In this document: positions 33,704 to 41,591 of the stretch, one piece after another | How the letters are laid out: each line of letters starts with the position of its first letter | Position numbering within the stretch: the first letter of the stretch is position 1 | Assembly (NCBI RefSeq): GCF_000789255.1 | Contig: NZ_CP009552.1 | Coordinates: 558,001 to 622,000, forward strand | Length of the DNA: 64,000 nt | Direction: 5' to 3' | Source of the DNA: Geoglobus acetivorans | GTDB taxonomy: Archaea > Halobacteriota > Archaeoglobi > Archaeoglobales > Archaeoglobaceae | The notes under the pieces: generated by a model | What the model was told of the DNA's origin: nothing | What the model saw: only the letters and a program-made list of their open reading frames with translations | Databases searched by the model: none | Program-made: the position numbers and the translations under genes

Positions 33704-33757
33704 CGATTTAAAAAGAATTTAAACCCCAATAAAAACTTATTGGTTTTATCTGCCCGA

Positions 33758-34048
33758 TTACCTGTCCTGTTCGGTGAGCACTGTTTCCACAATTCTTTTA
33801 CCCGCTACAACCTCATCAACGCTGTGAATCACACCCCCGAGACTCTCAATCGTTTTCTTAATTTCATCAAAATCCATGTCATCGCCCACTATTGTGATCT
33901 TGACGTTCTCTGTATTCTGGTCTATCTCATAGAGGCTGAGGTTGACTCCGTCAACGAACTCAAGCTCACTGAGTATCTTTGCAAGGAGCAGATTGCTGGG
34001 TTCATGGGGTTTTAAAACATCCAGGACAAGCCTTCTTATTCCTGCCAC
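33758..34048 (-). CDS. DUF211 family protein
   Basis: A 96-residue archaeal protein of the DUF211 family with a ferredoxin-like alpha-beta fold: [16 protein letters not shown], then a [16 protein letters not shown] strand-turn and [20 protein letters not shown]. Structures of family members show metal-binding homotrimers or dodecamers; the role is unknown. Divergent from the PHP gene with about 38 bases between starts. Confidence 0.85.
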   Translation of the reverse strand: MAGIRRLVLDVLKPHEPSNLLLAKILSELEFVDGVNLSLYEIDQNTENVKITIVGDDMDFDEIKKTIESLGGVIHSVDEVVAGKRIVETVLTEQDR

Positions 34049-34086
34049 GGAAAAATTATTATCCCGACATTATTTAACCCTTGTGT

Positions 34087-34725
34087 ATGATTGACCTTCA
34101 TATCCATTCAACCTTCAGCGATGGTGAGCTGATACCTTCGGAAATATCCAGAAGGCTTTCAGCAATGAATTACGAGGCTTTTGCAATCACCGACCATGTT
34201 GATTTCTCGAACATGGATCATGTCCTATCTTCACTTCTGAAGCTTAGGGATTTTATGGAGGATTATGAGATCACGATGATTCCCGGAGTTGAGCTGACAC
34301 ACATCCCGCCCAGACTCATTGGCAGGGCGGCCAGAATGGCCCGCAAGCTTGGTGCGGAGATCGTCATTGTGCATGGTGAAACGATTGCAGAACCGGTAAA
34401 GGAAGGCACAAATCTCAGTGCAGTTAATGAGGAAATCGATATTCTTGCCCATCCAGGGCTGGTAGATGAGAGAACATGCGAGATTGCCTCGGACAACGGA
34501 ATTTATTTTGAGATTACTTCGAGGAGAGGACACAGCCTCACAAATGGTCATGTGGCAAAAATGGCGCAGATGTACGGGGTCAAACTCGTACTGAACACCG
34601 ATTCCCACTCCCCGTTCGATTTCATAACAGGAGAGCAGGCGGTGAAGATTCTCAGAGGTGCGGGAATAGAAGATGCTGAAGGAGTTTTCAGAAACTCCTC
34701 AGATATTGTGCGCCTCAAGAAGTGA
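34087..34725 (+). CDS. PHP-domain phosphoesterase
   Basis: A 212-residue polymerase-and-histidinol-phosphatase domain protein. Metal-ligand motifs: LHIHSTFSDGE (HxH), FAITDHVDFSN (DH), GVELTH (E), IVHGE (H), ILAHPGLVDE (H) and LNTDSHSPFD (DxH). Such proteins hydrolyse small phosphate esters or nucleotides; histidinol phosphatase is one candidate but no his genes are near. ATG 34087 is chosen; the upstream TTG is in frame too. Its 3' end overlaps the convergent prenyl synthase by 27 bases. Confidence 0.84.
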   Translation: MIDLHIHSTFSDGELIPSEISRRLSAMNYEAFAITDHVDFSNMDHVLSSLLKLRDFMEDYEITMIPGVELTHIPPRLIGRAARMARKLGAEIVIVHGETIAEPVKEGTNLSAVNEEIDILAHPGLVDERTCEIASDNGIYFEITSRRGHSLTNGHVAKMAQMYGVKLVLNTDSHSPFDFITGEQAVKILRGAGIEDAEGVFRNSSDIVRLKK

Positions 34726-35604
34726 GATTATTTCTCTGTTTTTTGTAACATAGTTTCTTATCATGTTGACAGTCATGTAATCGACAAGCTGAAGGAGCTT
34801 TTCCTTCGCATCACAGCTCGGGAAGGTTTTGAGTGCGTCCTTGCTCATCCCGGTGAATTTCCGGATCAGTTCCAGCACCTCGTCCACTGCATTTCTGAAG
34901 CCAACCCTCGCCTCAAGTATAACCGGAAGTGTCATGGATTCAAACTCACTCTTCTTCTCCTCAAATATTTCCAGAAATTCGAGCAGGTCATCAACAAGCT
35001 GATAGGCAATTCCAAGATTCAGCCCATACTGAAATAGCCTATCAGCCCCTTCAGAATCGCCTGAAACGAATTTATATGCATTTCTTGCTGAAAAAGCGAA
35101 AAGAGATGCAGTTTTTGACTCAATACACCTGAAATAATCATCTCTGCTGAAATCATCAGTGAGGCTGTAAACGTCGAGAATCTCTCCCTCGCTCATCACC
35201 ATACCGGTTCTTGCGAAATTCCTGACAATTTCATGACCGTACCGTGATGTAAGCTCAACAGATTTTGAAATGAGCCAGTCTCCAACAAGCATTGCCAGGG
35301 ATGGATCGTACTTAACATTCAGAGTTTCAACGTTTCTCCTTACCACGCCCCTATCTATGATGTCATCATGGGCAAGACTTGCGGTGTGGATCAGTTCAAC
35401 AGCCATTGCCATGTCAATGACATCCTCATACTTTCCCCCTGCAAGCTTTGCACTGAGCAAAACCACAAGAGGCCTCGTCCTTTTGCCTCCTGCTCTGATA
35501 AGATGCTCTATGGCTCTTTTTACCTTGGGCAGGGTTTCGAGATTGTTTACCAACCTGTTCAGCGCGTCATTTATTACTCTGTATTCCTCCCAGCTTTCAA
35601 TCAT
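34699..35604 (-). CDS. Trans-isoprenyl diphosphate synthase
   Basis: A 301-residue all-helical prenyltransferase. First aspartate-rich motif ASLAHDDIIDRGVVRR (DDxxD, about 78-84) with GGKRTRP upstream for IPP binding; second motif IAYQLVDDLLEF has DDxxE in place of the usual DDxxD. It adds isopentenyl units head to tail; the product could be geranylgeranyl diphosphate for lipids or a longer chain for menaquinone. The presence of an MqnD-like gene in the window makes the quinone side chain plausible. Gene is 38 bases downstream of deoxyhypusine synthase on the same strand. Confidence 0.87.
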   Translation of the reverse strand: MIESWEEYRVINDALNRLVNNLETLPKVKRAIEHLIRAGGKRTRPLVVLLSAKLAGGKYEDVIDMAMAVELIHTASLAHDDIIDRGVVRRNVETLNVKYDPSLAMLVGDWLISKSVELTSRYGHEIVRNFARTGMVMSEGEILDVYSLTDDFSRDDYFRCIESKTASLFAFSARNAYKFVSGDSEGADRLFQYGLNLGIAYQLVDDLLEFLEIFEEKKSEFESMTLPVILEARVGFRNAVDEVLELIRKFTGMSKDALKTFPSCDAKEKLLQLVDYMTVNMIRNYVTKNREIISLLEAHNI

Positions 35605-35642
35605 CTAACCTTCCCTCGTACTTGGATTTTATATAACTTTTC

Positions 35643-36545
35643 TCAGGATTTATCCCCAAGCTCATCAGCAAGGTAGGCATAAATCAACGGCAGAGCTATT
35701 GTTGCATCCACGTATGCTGTTACAGATTTTGCATTTTCCTTCAGCTTGCACCAGCTCTTCGCCTCATCAAGTGTGGCCCCGCTAAGCCCGCCCCACTGGG
35801 GCGAATCCGTGGTGATCTGGACAGCATAATCGTAGCCGTGTGCAAGCAGCATTGCCTGGAGTGTGAAGTTCTTGGGCACGCCCCCTCCAACGATGACCAC
35901 TCCGTATCTCTCATGCTGAAAACAGAGATCAACCATTTTCTCAACGTCTTTGATTGGATCGTACACCAGCTTTCTGCCATAGATGTAGATGTGCAGACCG
36001 AGAATCGAATCATGGAGTGTTGGGGCGAACACGGGAATTTTTTTCTCGTAAGCCACTCTCAAAAACGAATCCTTCGGGAGGTGGCTTCCGATCTCCCATA
36101 AAAGCTCATAGCTTGTGTATCTCCCCTCCATCCCGGACAGTATCTGCGAGATAAATTCTTCGACGCCTTCGAATGCTTCATTCGATATGAAGACATCATA
36201 AATTCTGTTTATGTTCTCCCTGCTCAGCTCAACATCGTCAACCTCGTCACTCCCTCTTTCATGCCTGAAACCGAGAGCTTCGGCTATTTCATGGGTAACG
36301 TTGGCACCGGTGGTTACAAGGACGTTTGCAAAATCGTTTTCGAGGATCCCTCGAATTATCCCCCTCATGCCTGCGGGAATCATCGCTCCCGCAAGAGTGA
36401 AAAAAATGAAGCTGTTGCTTTCGATCATCTCTCTGTAGATTTCTGCTGCCTCACCCAGCCTTCTGGCGTTGTACGCTGTGTCCTTCATCTGTCTGATCAG
36501 ATCCGAGGCTCTAATGCCTCCTGAAATGCTGATTTCCCTTATCAT
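35643..36545 (-). CDS. dys: Deoxyhypusine synthase
   Basis: A 300-residue enzyme that moves the aminobutyl group of spermidine to a lysine of translation factor aIF5A. NAD-binding and fold motifs: FTLAGAMIPAGMRGIIRGI, VTTGANVTHE, VIVGGGVPKNFTLQ, TDSPQWGGLSGATLDEAKSW, with the catalytic lysine expected in the SWCKLK segment (WGK in most members). Archaea can carry two paralogues; this one has the usual length. Overlaps the upstream rtcB by four bases. Confidence 0.9.
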   Translation of the reverse strand: MIREISISGGIRASDLIRQMKDTAYNARRLGEAAEIYREMIESNSFIFFTLAGAMIPAGMRGIIRGILENDFANVLVTTGANVTHEIAEALGFRHERGSDEVDDVELSRENINRIYDVFISNEAFEGVEEFISQILSGMEGRYTSYELLWEIGSHLPKDSFLRVAYEKKIPVFAPTLHDSILGLHIYIYGRKLVYDPIKDVEKMVDLCFQHERYGVVIVGGGVPKNFTLQAMLLAHGYDYAVQITTDSPQWGGLSGATLDEAKSWCKLKENAKSVTAYVDATIALPLIYAYLADELGDKS

Positions 36546-37984
36546 CCCTTTGCAACTCCCAATGGTCTCAGTCTTGCTACTATTTTCGAGATGCCTGCCC
36601 GATCAACGACATTCACAACATCGTCGCTGCTCTTGTATGCCTGAGGCGCCTCTTCAGCAAGCAATGCTCCGTGGGTTGCCCTGACATAAATTCCTTCCCT
36701 CATGAGGTCTGCCCTTATTCTGTCGCCTCTCAGTTTTCTCTTTGCTGCCGCTCTGCTCATAACTCTGCCACTGCCGTGACAGGTCGAGCCGAAAGTCTCC
36801 TCCATGGCCTTTTCCGTCCCTACAAGAACATAGCTCGGAGTTCCCATGCTTCCGGGGATTATCACGGGCTGACCGACGTCTCTGTATATTGCCGGGACTT
36901 CCTTACTGCCCGGCCCGAATGCTCTGGTGGCGCCTTTCCTGTGTACGACAACCCTGAATTTCTCCCCCTCAACCACATGGGTTTCAAACTTGGCGATGTT
37001 GTGGGCAACATCGTAAACAAGGTCCATTCCGAGGTCTTCCTCACTCATGCCAAATACCTTCTGAAATGTTTCCCTAACCCAGTGAGTTATGATCTGCCTG
37101 TTTGTCCAGGCGAAGTTGGCCGAAGAAGCCATACCGCCAAAGTAATCCTCTCCCTCTCTGCTGTTTATTGGCGCACAGGCGAGCTGCCTGTCCGGCAGTT
37201 TTATCCGGTATTTCTTAACGGCCCTGTCAAGCACGGTCAGGAAATCTGTACACACCTGGTGTCCGAGACCTCTGCTGCCGGTGTGGATCATCACGGTGAC
37301 CATCCCTTCCTCCAGTCCAAATGCTTTAGCAGTTTCATGGTCATATATCTTGTCCACATACTGGATTTCGAGGAAGTGATTTCCACTGCCAAGTGTGCCG
37401 AGCTGTCCTCTCCCCCTGTTTCTCGCCCTTTTGCTCACAACCTCGGGCTTGGCTCCATCAAGTGCTCCATTCTCCTCACACCTGTCAGCGTCCTCCTTTC
37501 TCCCGTACCCGTTCTCTATTGCCCATTTAACTCCGTCAACAAATATCTCATCAAGCTCTCTGTCGGTGACCCTCAGCCTTCCCTCACTTCCAACTCCTGA
37601 GGGGACGGCAACGAAGAGTTCGTCAACAAGGGTCTTTATTTTAGGTTTAACCTCATCAACCTTAAGACTGGTTGTTAAAAGCCTGACACCGCAGTTTATG
37701 TCGAAACCCACTCCACCGGGGCTTACAACACCGTCTTCAGCATCAAACGCCGCAACACCACCGATCGGAAAACCATACCCCACATGAACATCAGGCATGA
37801 CCAAGGATGCAACCTGTATTCCGGGCATTGTTGCAACATTGGCCGCCTGAACCATCGCGTCTCTTTCAAGCATTTCCATGAGCTTTCTGTTGATGTAGAA
37901 ATAAGCCGGCACCCTCATGCCAGTTTTGTATGATTTTGGCAGTTCCCACTTGTAATCCGTAATCTTTTTCAGAATGTTCTCCAT
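36542..37984 (-). CDS. rtcB: RNA-splicing ligase RtcB
   Basis: A 480-residue GTP- and Mn-dependent RNA ligase that seals tRNA exon halves after endonuclease cleavage. Seen: MPDVHVGYGFPIGGVAAFD, the metal-binding cysteine in GFDINCGVRLL, LGTLGSGNHFLEIQ, the guanylylation region HTGSRGLGHQVC, and the C-terminal HGSGRVMSRAAA. No intein or insert, unlike several archaeal RtcB genes. Stop overlaps the start of the deoxyhypusine synthase gene, so the two form an operon for RNA and translation-factor maturation. Confidence 0.96.
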   Translation of the reverse strand: MENILKKITDYKWELPKSYKTGMRVPAYFYINRKLMEMLERDAMVQAANVATMPGIQVASLVMPDVHVGYGFPIGGVAAFDAEDGVVSPGGVGFDINCGVRLLTTSLKVDEVKPKIKTLVDELFVAVPSGVGSEGRLRVTDRELDEIFVDGVKWAIENGYGRKEDADRCEENGALDGAKPEVVSKRARNRGRGQLGTLGSGNHFLEIQYVDKIYDHETAKAFGLEEGMVTVMIHTGSRGLGHQVCTDFLTVLDRAVKKYRIKLPDRQLACAPINSREGEDYFGGMASSANFAWTNRQIITHWVRETFQKVFGMSEEDLGMDLVYDVAHNIAKFETHVVEGEKFRVVVHRKGATRAFGPGSKEVPAIYRDVGQPVIIPGSMGTPSYVLVGTEKAMEETFGSTCHGSGRVMSRAAAKRKLRGDRIRADLMREGIYVRATHGALLAEEAPQAYKSSDDVVNVVDRAGISKIVARLRPLGVAKG

Positions 37985-38149
37985 GAAGAAAATGGGTCGG
38001 TGGGGGTATTAATTTATTATGCTCACCTCTCCAGCCCGACCATCCCCTCCCACAGGTAAAATCTGAATGGAGTGGGTGCGTGTGACCTTGTGAGAGAACA
38101 CGAAAGCTGGTGACCATCAGCCAAAAATTTTCATAAAAACCAGAAAAGG
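37985..38149. other. Intergenic gap between tatA and rtcB
   Basis: 165 bases of comparatively high GC for an intergenic region. On the minus strand it has a TATA-like ataataaatta about 25-30 bases before the rtcB start and the hexamer GGTCAC twice. No gene or clear RNA is seen. Confidence 0.4.
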
Positions 38150-38476
38150 TTAAGGCTCAGCTTTCTCTTTTGGAATCGCCTTTCTTATCTCCTCGAGGAG
38201 TTCTTCATCGCTTTTACCTTCGGGATCGATTTTCAGTGCCCTTGCCATTTCCTCAAGCTTTTCTCTTTTCTCCTTATCTTTGTTTTCGTATTTCCCTTCC
38301 CTGAGGTTTCTTTCAAACTCGACAAGTTCAAGCTCTGCCTCTCTCTGAGCCTTCTTGAACTCGCCTGAGGCTTTACCTATGCTTCTCGCCAGCTCAGGGA
38401 GCTTATTTGCCCCGAACAGCAGCACAGCAATCAGAAGAATCAGCAACAGTTCATTGGGTCCGACTCCACCAATCAT
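38150..38476 (-). CDS. tatA: Twin-arginine translocation protein TatA
   Basis: A 108-residue TatA/E-family protein: short N-terminal transmembrane helix (about 8-22, LLLILLIAVLLFG), the hinge FGANKLPELARSIGKA, an amphipathic helix, and a long charged tail. TatA oligomers form the passage for folded proteins carrying RR signal peptides. Overlaps the second Tat gene by four bases. A matching substrate, the hydrogenase small subunit at 54732-55835, is in this window. No tatC is present here. Confidence 0.9.
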   Translation of the reverse strand: MIGGVGPNELLLILLIAVLLFGANKLPELARSIGKASGEFKKAQREAELELVEFERNLREGKYENKDKEKREKLEEMARALKIDPEGKSDEELLEEIRKAIPKEKAEP

Positions 38477-38781
38477 TGTTTCACCTCACTTTCAGAACTA
38501 CTCGAATCACGATTATTTATACCTTTAGGTTGCTCGAATTCAACAATATTTTTCCTGACAGACTCGGTTATGGACTTTTCCCTGACCTCATTCACCTTCT
38601 GAAGAATTGATTCATCCGGGGGGCTGAACCCGTAAAGTATTTCGAGTTCGAGCCTTCTGCGGGCTTTTTTGTATTCTGCATAGAGCCTGCCCATTTTCCT
38701 TGCCGCATCGACCATGTTGTCGGGGCCCAGCAGAAGCAGTGCGAGGATTATCACGAGCCCCATCTCTCCCCAGCCAAACAT
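38473..38781 (-). CDS. TatA/TatB-like translocase protein
   Basis: A 102-residue paralogue of TatA: N-terminal helix GLVIILALLLLGPDNMVDAARKMGRLYAEYKKA with a GP hinge as in TatB rather than the FG of TatA, then a charged helix and a polar Ser/Glu tail. The GP hinge suggests a TatB-like role in substrate recognition, though archaeal Tat systems are usually described as TatA plus TatC only. First gene of the two-gene unit; upstream lies porB. Confidence 0.75.
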   Translation of the reverse strand: MFGWGEMGLVIILALLLLGPDNMVDAARKMGRLYAEYKKARRRLELEILYGFSPPDESILQKVNEVREKSITESVRKNIVEFEQPKGINNRDSSSSESEVKQ

Positions 38782-38818
38782 TCAGTAGAAACTAAAAATG
38801 AAAGGCTATTAAATCTTT

Positions 38819-39673
38819 TTATTGATGCTCACTTTCCAGGTGTTCGAGAATCCTGTATTTCTCTTCAATCTCCAGTGCAATTCTCTTAAGGTTGTCGTCA
38901 TCAAAGGCTTTGAATCTCCCCTGAATTCCAAAATACTCCTTCAGATCTCTTCTGTTAATGGCCGCCCTTCTGCTCAGCTCTGATATTCTGAGCCTTCCGT
39001 CATACTCCCACAGAATCCATGCGAGTGTCTCGACAGCCAACCTTGCAACGTCCACCGTCATGCTGGCGTCAAATCTCCAGCCGGGAGGGCATGGTGCGTG
39101 AACATGTATAAACCGGAATCCCTCCATCCTGCCCGCTTTCCTGAATTTCCTTCTGAGGTCTTTCATGTAACCCACACTCGCAGTTGCGACGTAGCTCACC
39201 TTGTGGGAAAGCATTATCAGACCAAGGTCTCTGCCGGACGTTTTCTTGCCCGCAGGTGTGGTGGTTGTGACTGCACCGTAGGGTGTGGCAAGACTCGACT
39301 GTGTTCCTGTGTTCATGTATGCCTCATTGTCCACAACAATAACGAGAAGGTCATCATTCCTGGAGGCTGATGCACTCAAAGTGGAGAAACCAATATCTGC
39401 CGCACCATCACCCATCCACGCTACAACGGTGGCATCCACACCCTGCTTTCTGTAGGACTCCCGAAGACCTGCAGCAACAGCCGTTGTTGAGGCAAAAGGA
39501 ACATGCACCACCGGACATTTCAGGGAGTGCACAGGATGCATGCCTGCAATAACCGTTGAGCAACCTGCCGGAATGACGAGTACTGGATTGTCGATTTCAT
39601 CAAGTGCCTTAAACGCTATGGATATTGGACAGCCCTGACAGCTCGCATTACCCGGAAGTATCATGGAAACCAC
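38819..39673 (-). CDS. porB: Pyruvate (2-oxoacid):ferredoxin oxidoreductase, beta subunit
   Basis: A 284-residue thiamine-diphosphate-binding subunit. N-terminal cluster motif GNASCQGCPISIAFKAL, then a further cysteine VIPAGCSTVIAGMHP, ThDP motif AWMGDGAADIGFSTLSASASRNDD and VVDNEAYMNTGTQSS, typical of PorB. Works with the alpha, gamma and delta subunits encoded directly upstream to convert pyruvate, or another 2-oxoacid, and CoA to acyl-CoA, CO2 and reduced ferredoxin. Overlaps porA by 13 bases. Confidence 0.88.
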   Translation of the reverse strand: MVSMILPGNASCQGCPISIAFKALDEIDNPVLVIPAGCSTVIAGMHPVHSLKCPVVHVPFASTTAVAAGLRESYRKQGVDATVVAWMGDGAADIGFSTLSASASRNDDLLVIVVDNEAYMNTGTQSSLATPYGAVTTTTPAGKKTSGRDLGLIMLSHKVSYVATASVGYMKDLRRKFRKAGRMEGFRFIHVHAPCPPGWRFDASMTVDVARLAVETLAWILWEYDGRLRISELSRRAAINRRDLKEYFGIQGRFKAFDDDNLKRIALEIEEKYRILEHLESEHQ

Positions 39674-40788
39674 ACCACCCCGTCCATCTTACCATCGGCG
39701 AAATCCCTGAAAAGTCTTTCAAAATCTTCAGAAGTTACCTCAATCCCGCCAAGACCTGCTATCAGGTTGGCCCTAACGTCTCTGACACTCGAAATTTCAA
39801 TGCCGAGAATTCCCCTGTTTCCTGATGTCGCTCTGTCGACAACCAGCACATCCCCGTCCAGACGCCTGATTGCCTCATACGGAAACGGTCTTATGTATCT
39901 GAGCTTGACCAGACCTATTTTCACACCCTCTTTTCTCAGACTGTCTATTGCATCCTTTGCATCTCCCGCAAACGCACCCGTCAAAACGACAACGTAATCG
40001 GAGTTGTCTGTCCTGTATTCCTCAATGACTCTATACTCCTCGGGAAACTCCCGGCCAACTTTTTCGATTATTCTGACAGATTTTTCGAGATCTTCCATCA
40101 ATTCCTTCCTCGCATGATGTCTCGTCCATGTTGTCACGGGATTGAGACCAACAGCATTACCGGGCGTAATGCGATAAGCCTGCTTTCTTTCAGGAATTTC
40201 GTAATCTTCTCTGACAAAAACCGGTTCTGAAGTGTGACTTATCTGAAAGGCATCATACCCCACCGCAAAGGGAATGTTCACCTCTTCGCTGATAACAAAA
40301 CCCTGAAGAGCCAGATCGTGTGCCTCCTGTGCGTTTTCAGCCATTGAGATTATCCATCCGGCATCCCTGAGAAGCATTATATCGGAGTGGTCAGCGTGGA
40401 TGTTCCAGGGTGCCCCAATGGACCTCGTGGCGACCGCCATAACAAGAGGCAGTCTTGAGCCTGCAACCCACCAGCACATCTCGTACATGTAGGCAAGCCC
40501 GTGACTTGATGTTGCGGTGAAGGCTCTTGAACCTCCGGCTACAGCTCCAAAGACCACAGCCATTGCAGAATGCTCCGATTCAACATTAATCATCTCCGCA
40601 TCAATCACCCCTTCGCTGATCATCTCGGCAAGCTTTTCCACTATTGGAGTCTGGGGCGTTATGGGATACGCTGCTATGATTTCCGGCTTTGCTATCCTTA
40701 CAGCCTCCGCAACTGCATAGTTTCCGGTAAGCAGTTTCAGCCTTCCCTTACCATCTCCACTGCTCCGGTTACGCACACCCTCTGACAT
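39661..40788 (-). CDS. porA: Pyruvate (2-oxoacid):ferredoxin oxidoreductase, alpha subunit
   Basis: A subunit of about 375 residues with the pyrimidine-binding fold: LLTGNYAVAEAVRIAKPEIIAAYPITPQTPIVEKL, NVESEHSAMAVVFGAVAGGSRAFTATSSHGLAYM, and a C-terminal transketolase-C-like domain (DYVVVLTGAFAGDAKDAIDSL). The reading frame begins inside the end of porD: starts at 40797 and 40788 both overlap it by more than 50 bases, an unusually deep overlap, so the real start may be a GTG at 40776. Central subunit of the four-gene por operon. Confidence 0.87.
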   Translation of the reverse strand: MSEGVRNRSSGDGKGRLKLLTGNYAVAEAVRIAKPEIIAAYPITPQTPIVEKLAEMISEGVIDAEMINVESEHSAMAVVFGAVAGGSRAFTATSSHGLAYMYEMCWWVAGSRLPLVMAVATRSIGAPWNIHADHSDIMLLRDAGWIISMAENAQEAHDLALQGFVISEEVNIPFAVGYDAFQISHTSEPVFVREDYEIPERKQAYRITPGNAVGLNPVTTWTRHHARKELMEDLEKSVRIIEKVGREFPEEYRVIEEYRTDNSDYVVVLTGAFAGDAKDAIDSLRKEGVKIGLVKLRYIRPFPYEAIRRLDGDVLVVDRATSGNRGILGIEISSVRDVRANLIAGLGGIEVTSEDFERLFRDFADGKMDGVVWFP

Positions 40789-40988
40789 ACGCCACATCCC
40801 TTGCAGAATTCATAATCAATCTCAATTCTCCCGTCAACTGCATGAACCACATCTTCGGGACAGTATTCCACGCAGCTCATACAGAGAACGCATCGCTCAT
40901 GAATGATTTCAGGTCTGAACGTTCTCCATTCTCCGGTTTTCCCGGCACTCCCTTTTGAAGGTCTTGCAGTAAAATAATCGACATTCAT
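40737..40988 (-). CDS. porD: Pyruvate:ferredoxin oxidoreductase delta subunit (2[4Fe-4S] ferredoxin)
   Basis: An 83-residue ferredoxin-like subunit with two [4Fe-4S] motifs, CVLCMSCVEYCP and CKGCGVCQRVCV, that carries electrons out of the enzyme. Overlaps porC by four bases upstream and porA downstream. Order C-D-A-B on the minus strand matches por operons of hyperthermophilic archaea. Confidence 0.92.
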   Translation of the reverse strand: MNVDYFTARPSKGSAGKTGEWRTFRPEIIHERCVLCMSCVEYCPEDVVHAVDGRIEIDYEFCKGCGVCQRVCVTGAVEMVREG

Positions 40989-41491
40989 TTTATCATCCCG
41001 TAAGCCATCTCCGCAGCCTTTATATTTTTGTCAACCTTGGATGCAATCTCCTCTTCAATTCCCTTAGAAATGCTTTCAAAGCTGAACCCCAGAATTTTTC
41101 CCACAGCACCGCTCATCGCCGAATTGACGACGGGCCATCCCGCCACAACCAGACCAAAATTCAGGGCTATGGAGCTTGCGTTTATGGCAATCATCCCGGG
41201 ATCATCGAGTTCTTCATCTGTGTTCACGACAACAAGCTCCGAGACATTCGCTTCAAAGTCCAGTCTGTCGTCAAAAACCACGAGTATATCTGGCTGGGTT
41301 ATCCTTGATCTTTTCCGTATGGGTGTTTCTGACACACGCAGATGCGCCATAACCTTCGCTCCTCTTCTCTCAGCACCGAACTGGGGCATTGCCTGGGTGT
41401 AGTATCCCTCGTAAAGTCCCGCCCTCGCAAGTATTCTTGCGAAGGTTATGCCACCCTGTCCACCCCTGCACATTACGGAAACTTCCCTCAT
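40985..41491 (-). CDS. porC: Pyruvate (2-oxoacid):ferredoxin oxidoreductase, gamma subunit
   Basis: A 168-residue gamma subunit: CRGGQGGITFARILARAGLYEGYYTQAMPQFGAERRGAKVMAHLR is the family core (residues about 8-52), followed by a Rossmann-like half. First gene of the por operon. No ribosome site precedes the ATG; a TATA box (tttataataa on the minus strand) is centred about 27 bases upstream, so the message should be leaderless. A 16-base palindrome directly abuts the start codon. Confidence 0.9.
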   Translation of the reverse strand: MREVSVMCRGGQGGITFARILARAGLYEGYYTQAMPQFGAERRGAKVMAHLRVSETPIRKRSRITQPDILVVFDDRLDFEANVSELVVVNTDEELDDPGMIAINASSIALNFGLVVAGWPVVNSAMSGAVGKILGFSFESISKGIEEEIASKVDKNIKAAEMAYGMIK

Positions 41492-41522
41492 CCAGACCCC
41501 AGTCTGGCATGATTATTATAAA
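41492..41522 (-). promoter_or_regulatory. por operon promoter with palindrome touching the start codon
   Basis: The perfect inverted repeat CCAGAC-CCCA-GTCTGG occupies 41492-41507, immediately before the porC ATG; the TATA box lies next to it at about 41510-41522. A protein bound to the palindrome would cover the transcription start, so repression is the likely mode. Confidence 0.6.
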
Positions 41523-41591
41523 TTTTACTTAATTTCACATCGGGACACAAAAATTGTTTTAAACTTATGGAAATAAATTCGGAATAGAACA

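Noticed and set aside
36542-37984. Intein in rtcB
   Set aside because: Many archaeal rtcB genes carry inteins, but this one has continuous motifs and normal length.
37866-38117. 83-codon frame overlapping the start of rtcB
   Set aside because: Out of frame with rtcB and rich in His and Gly typical of shadow frames; no ribosome site.
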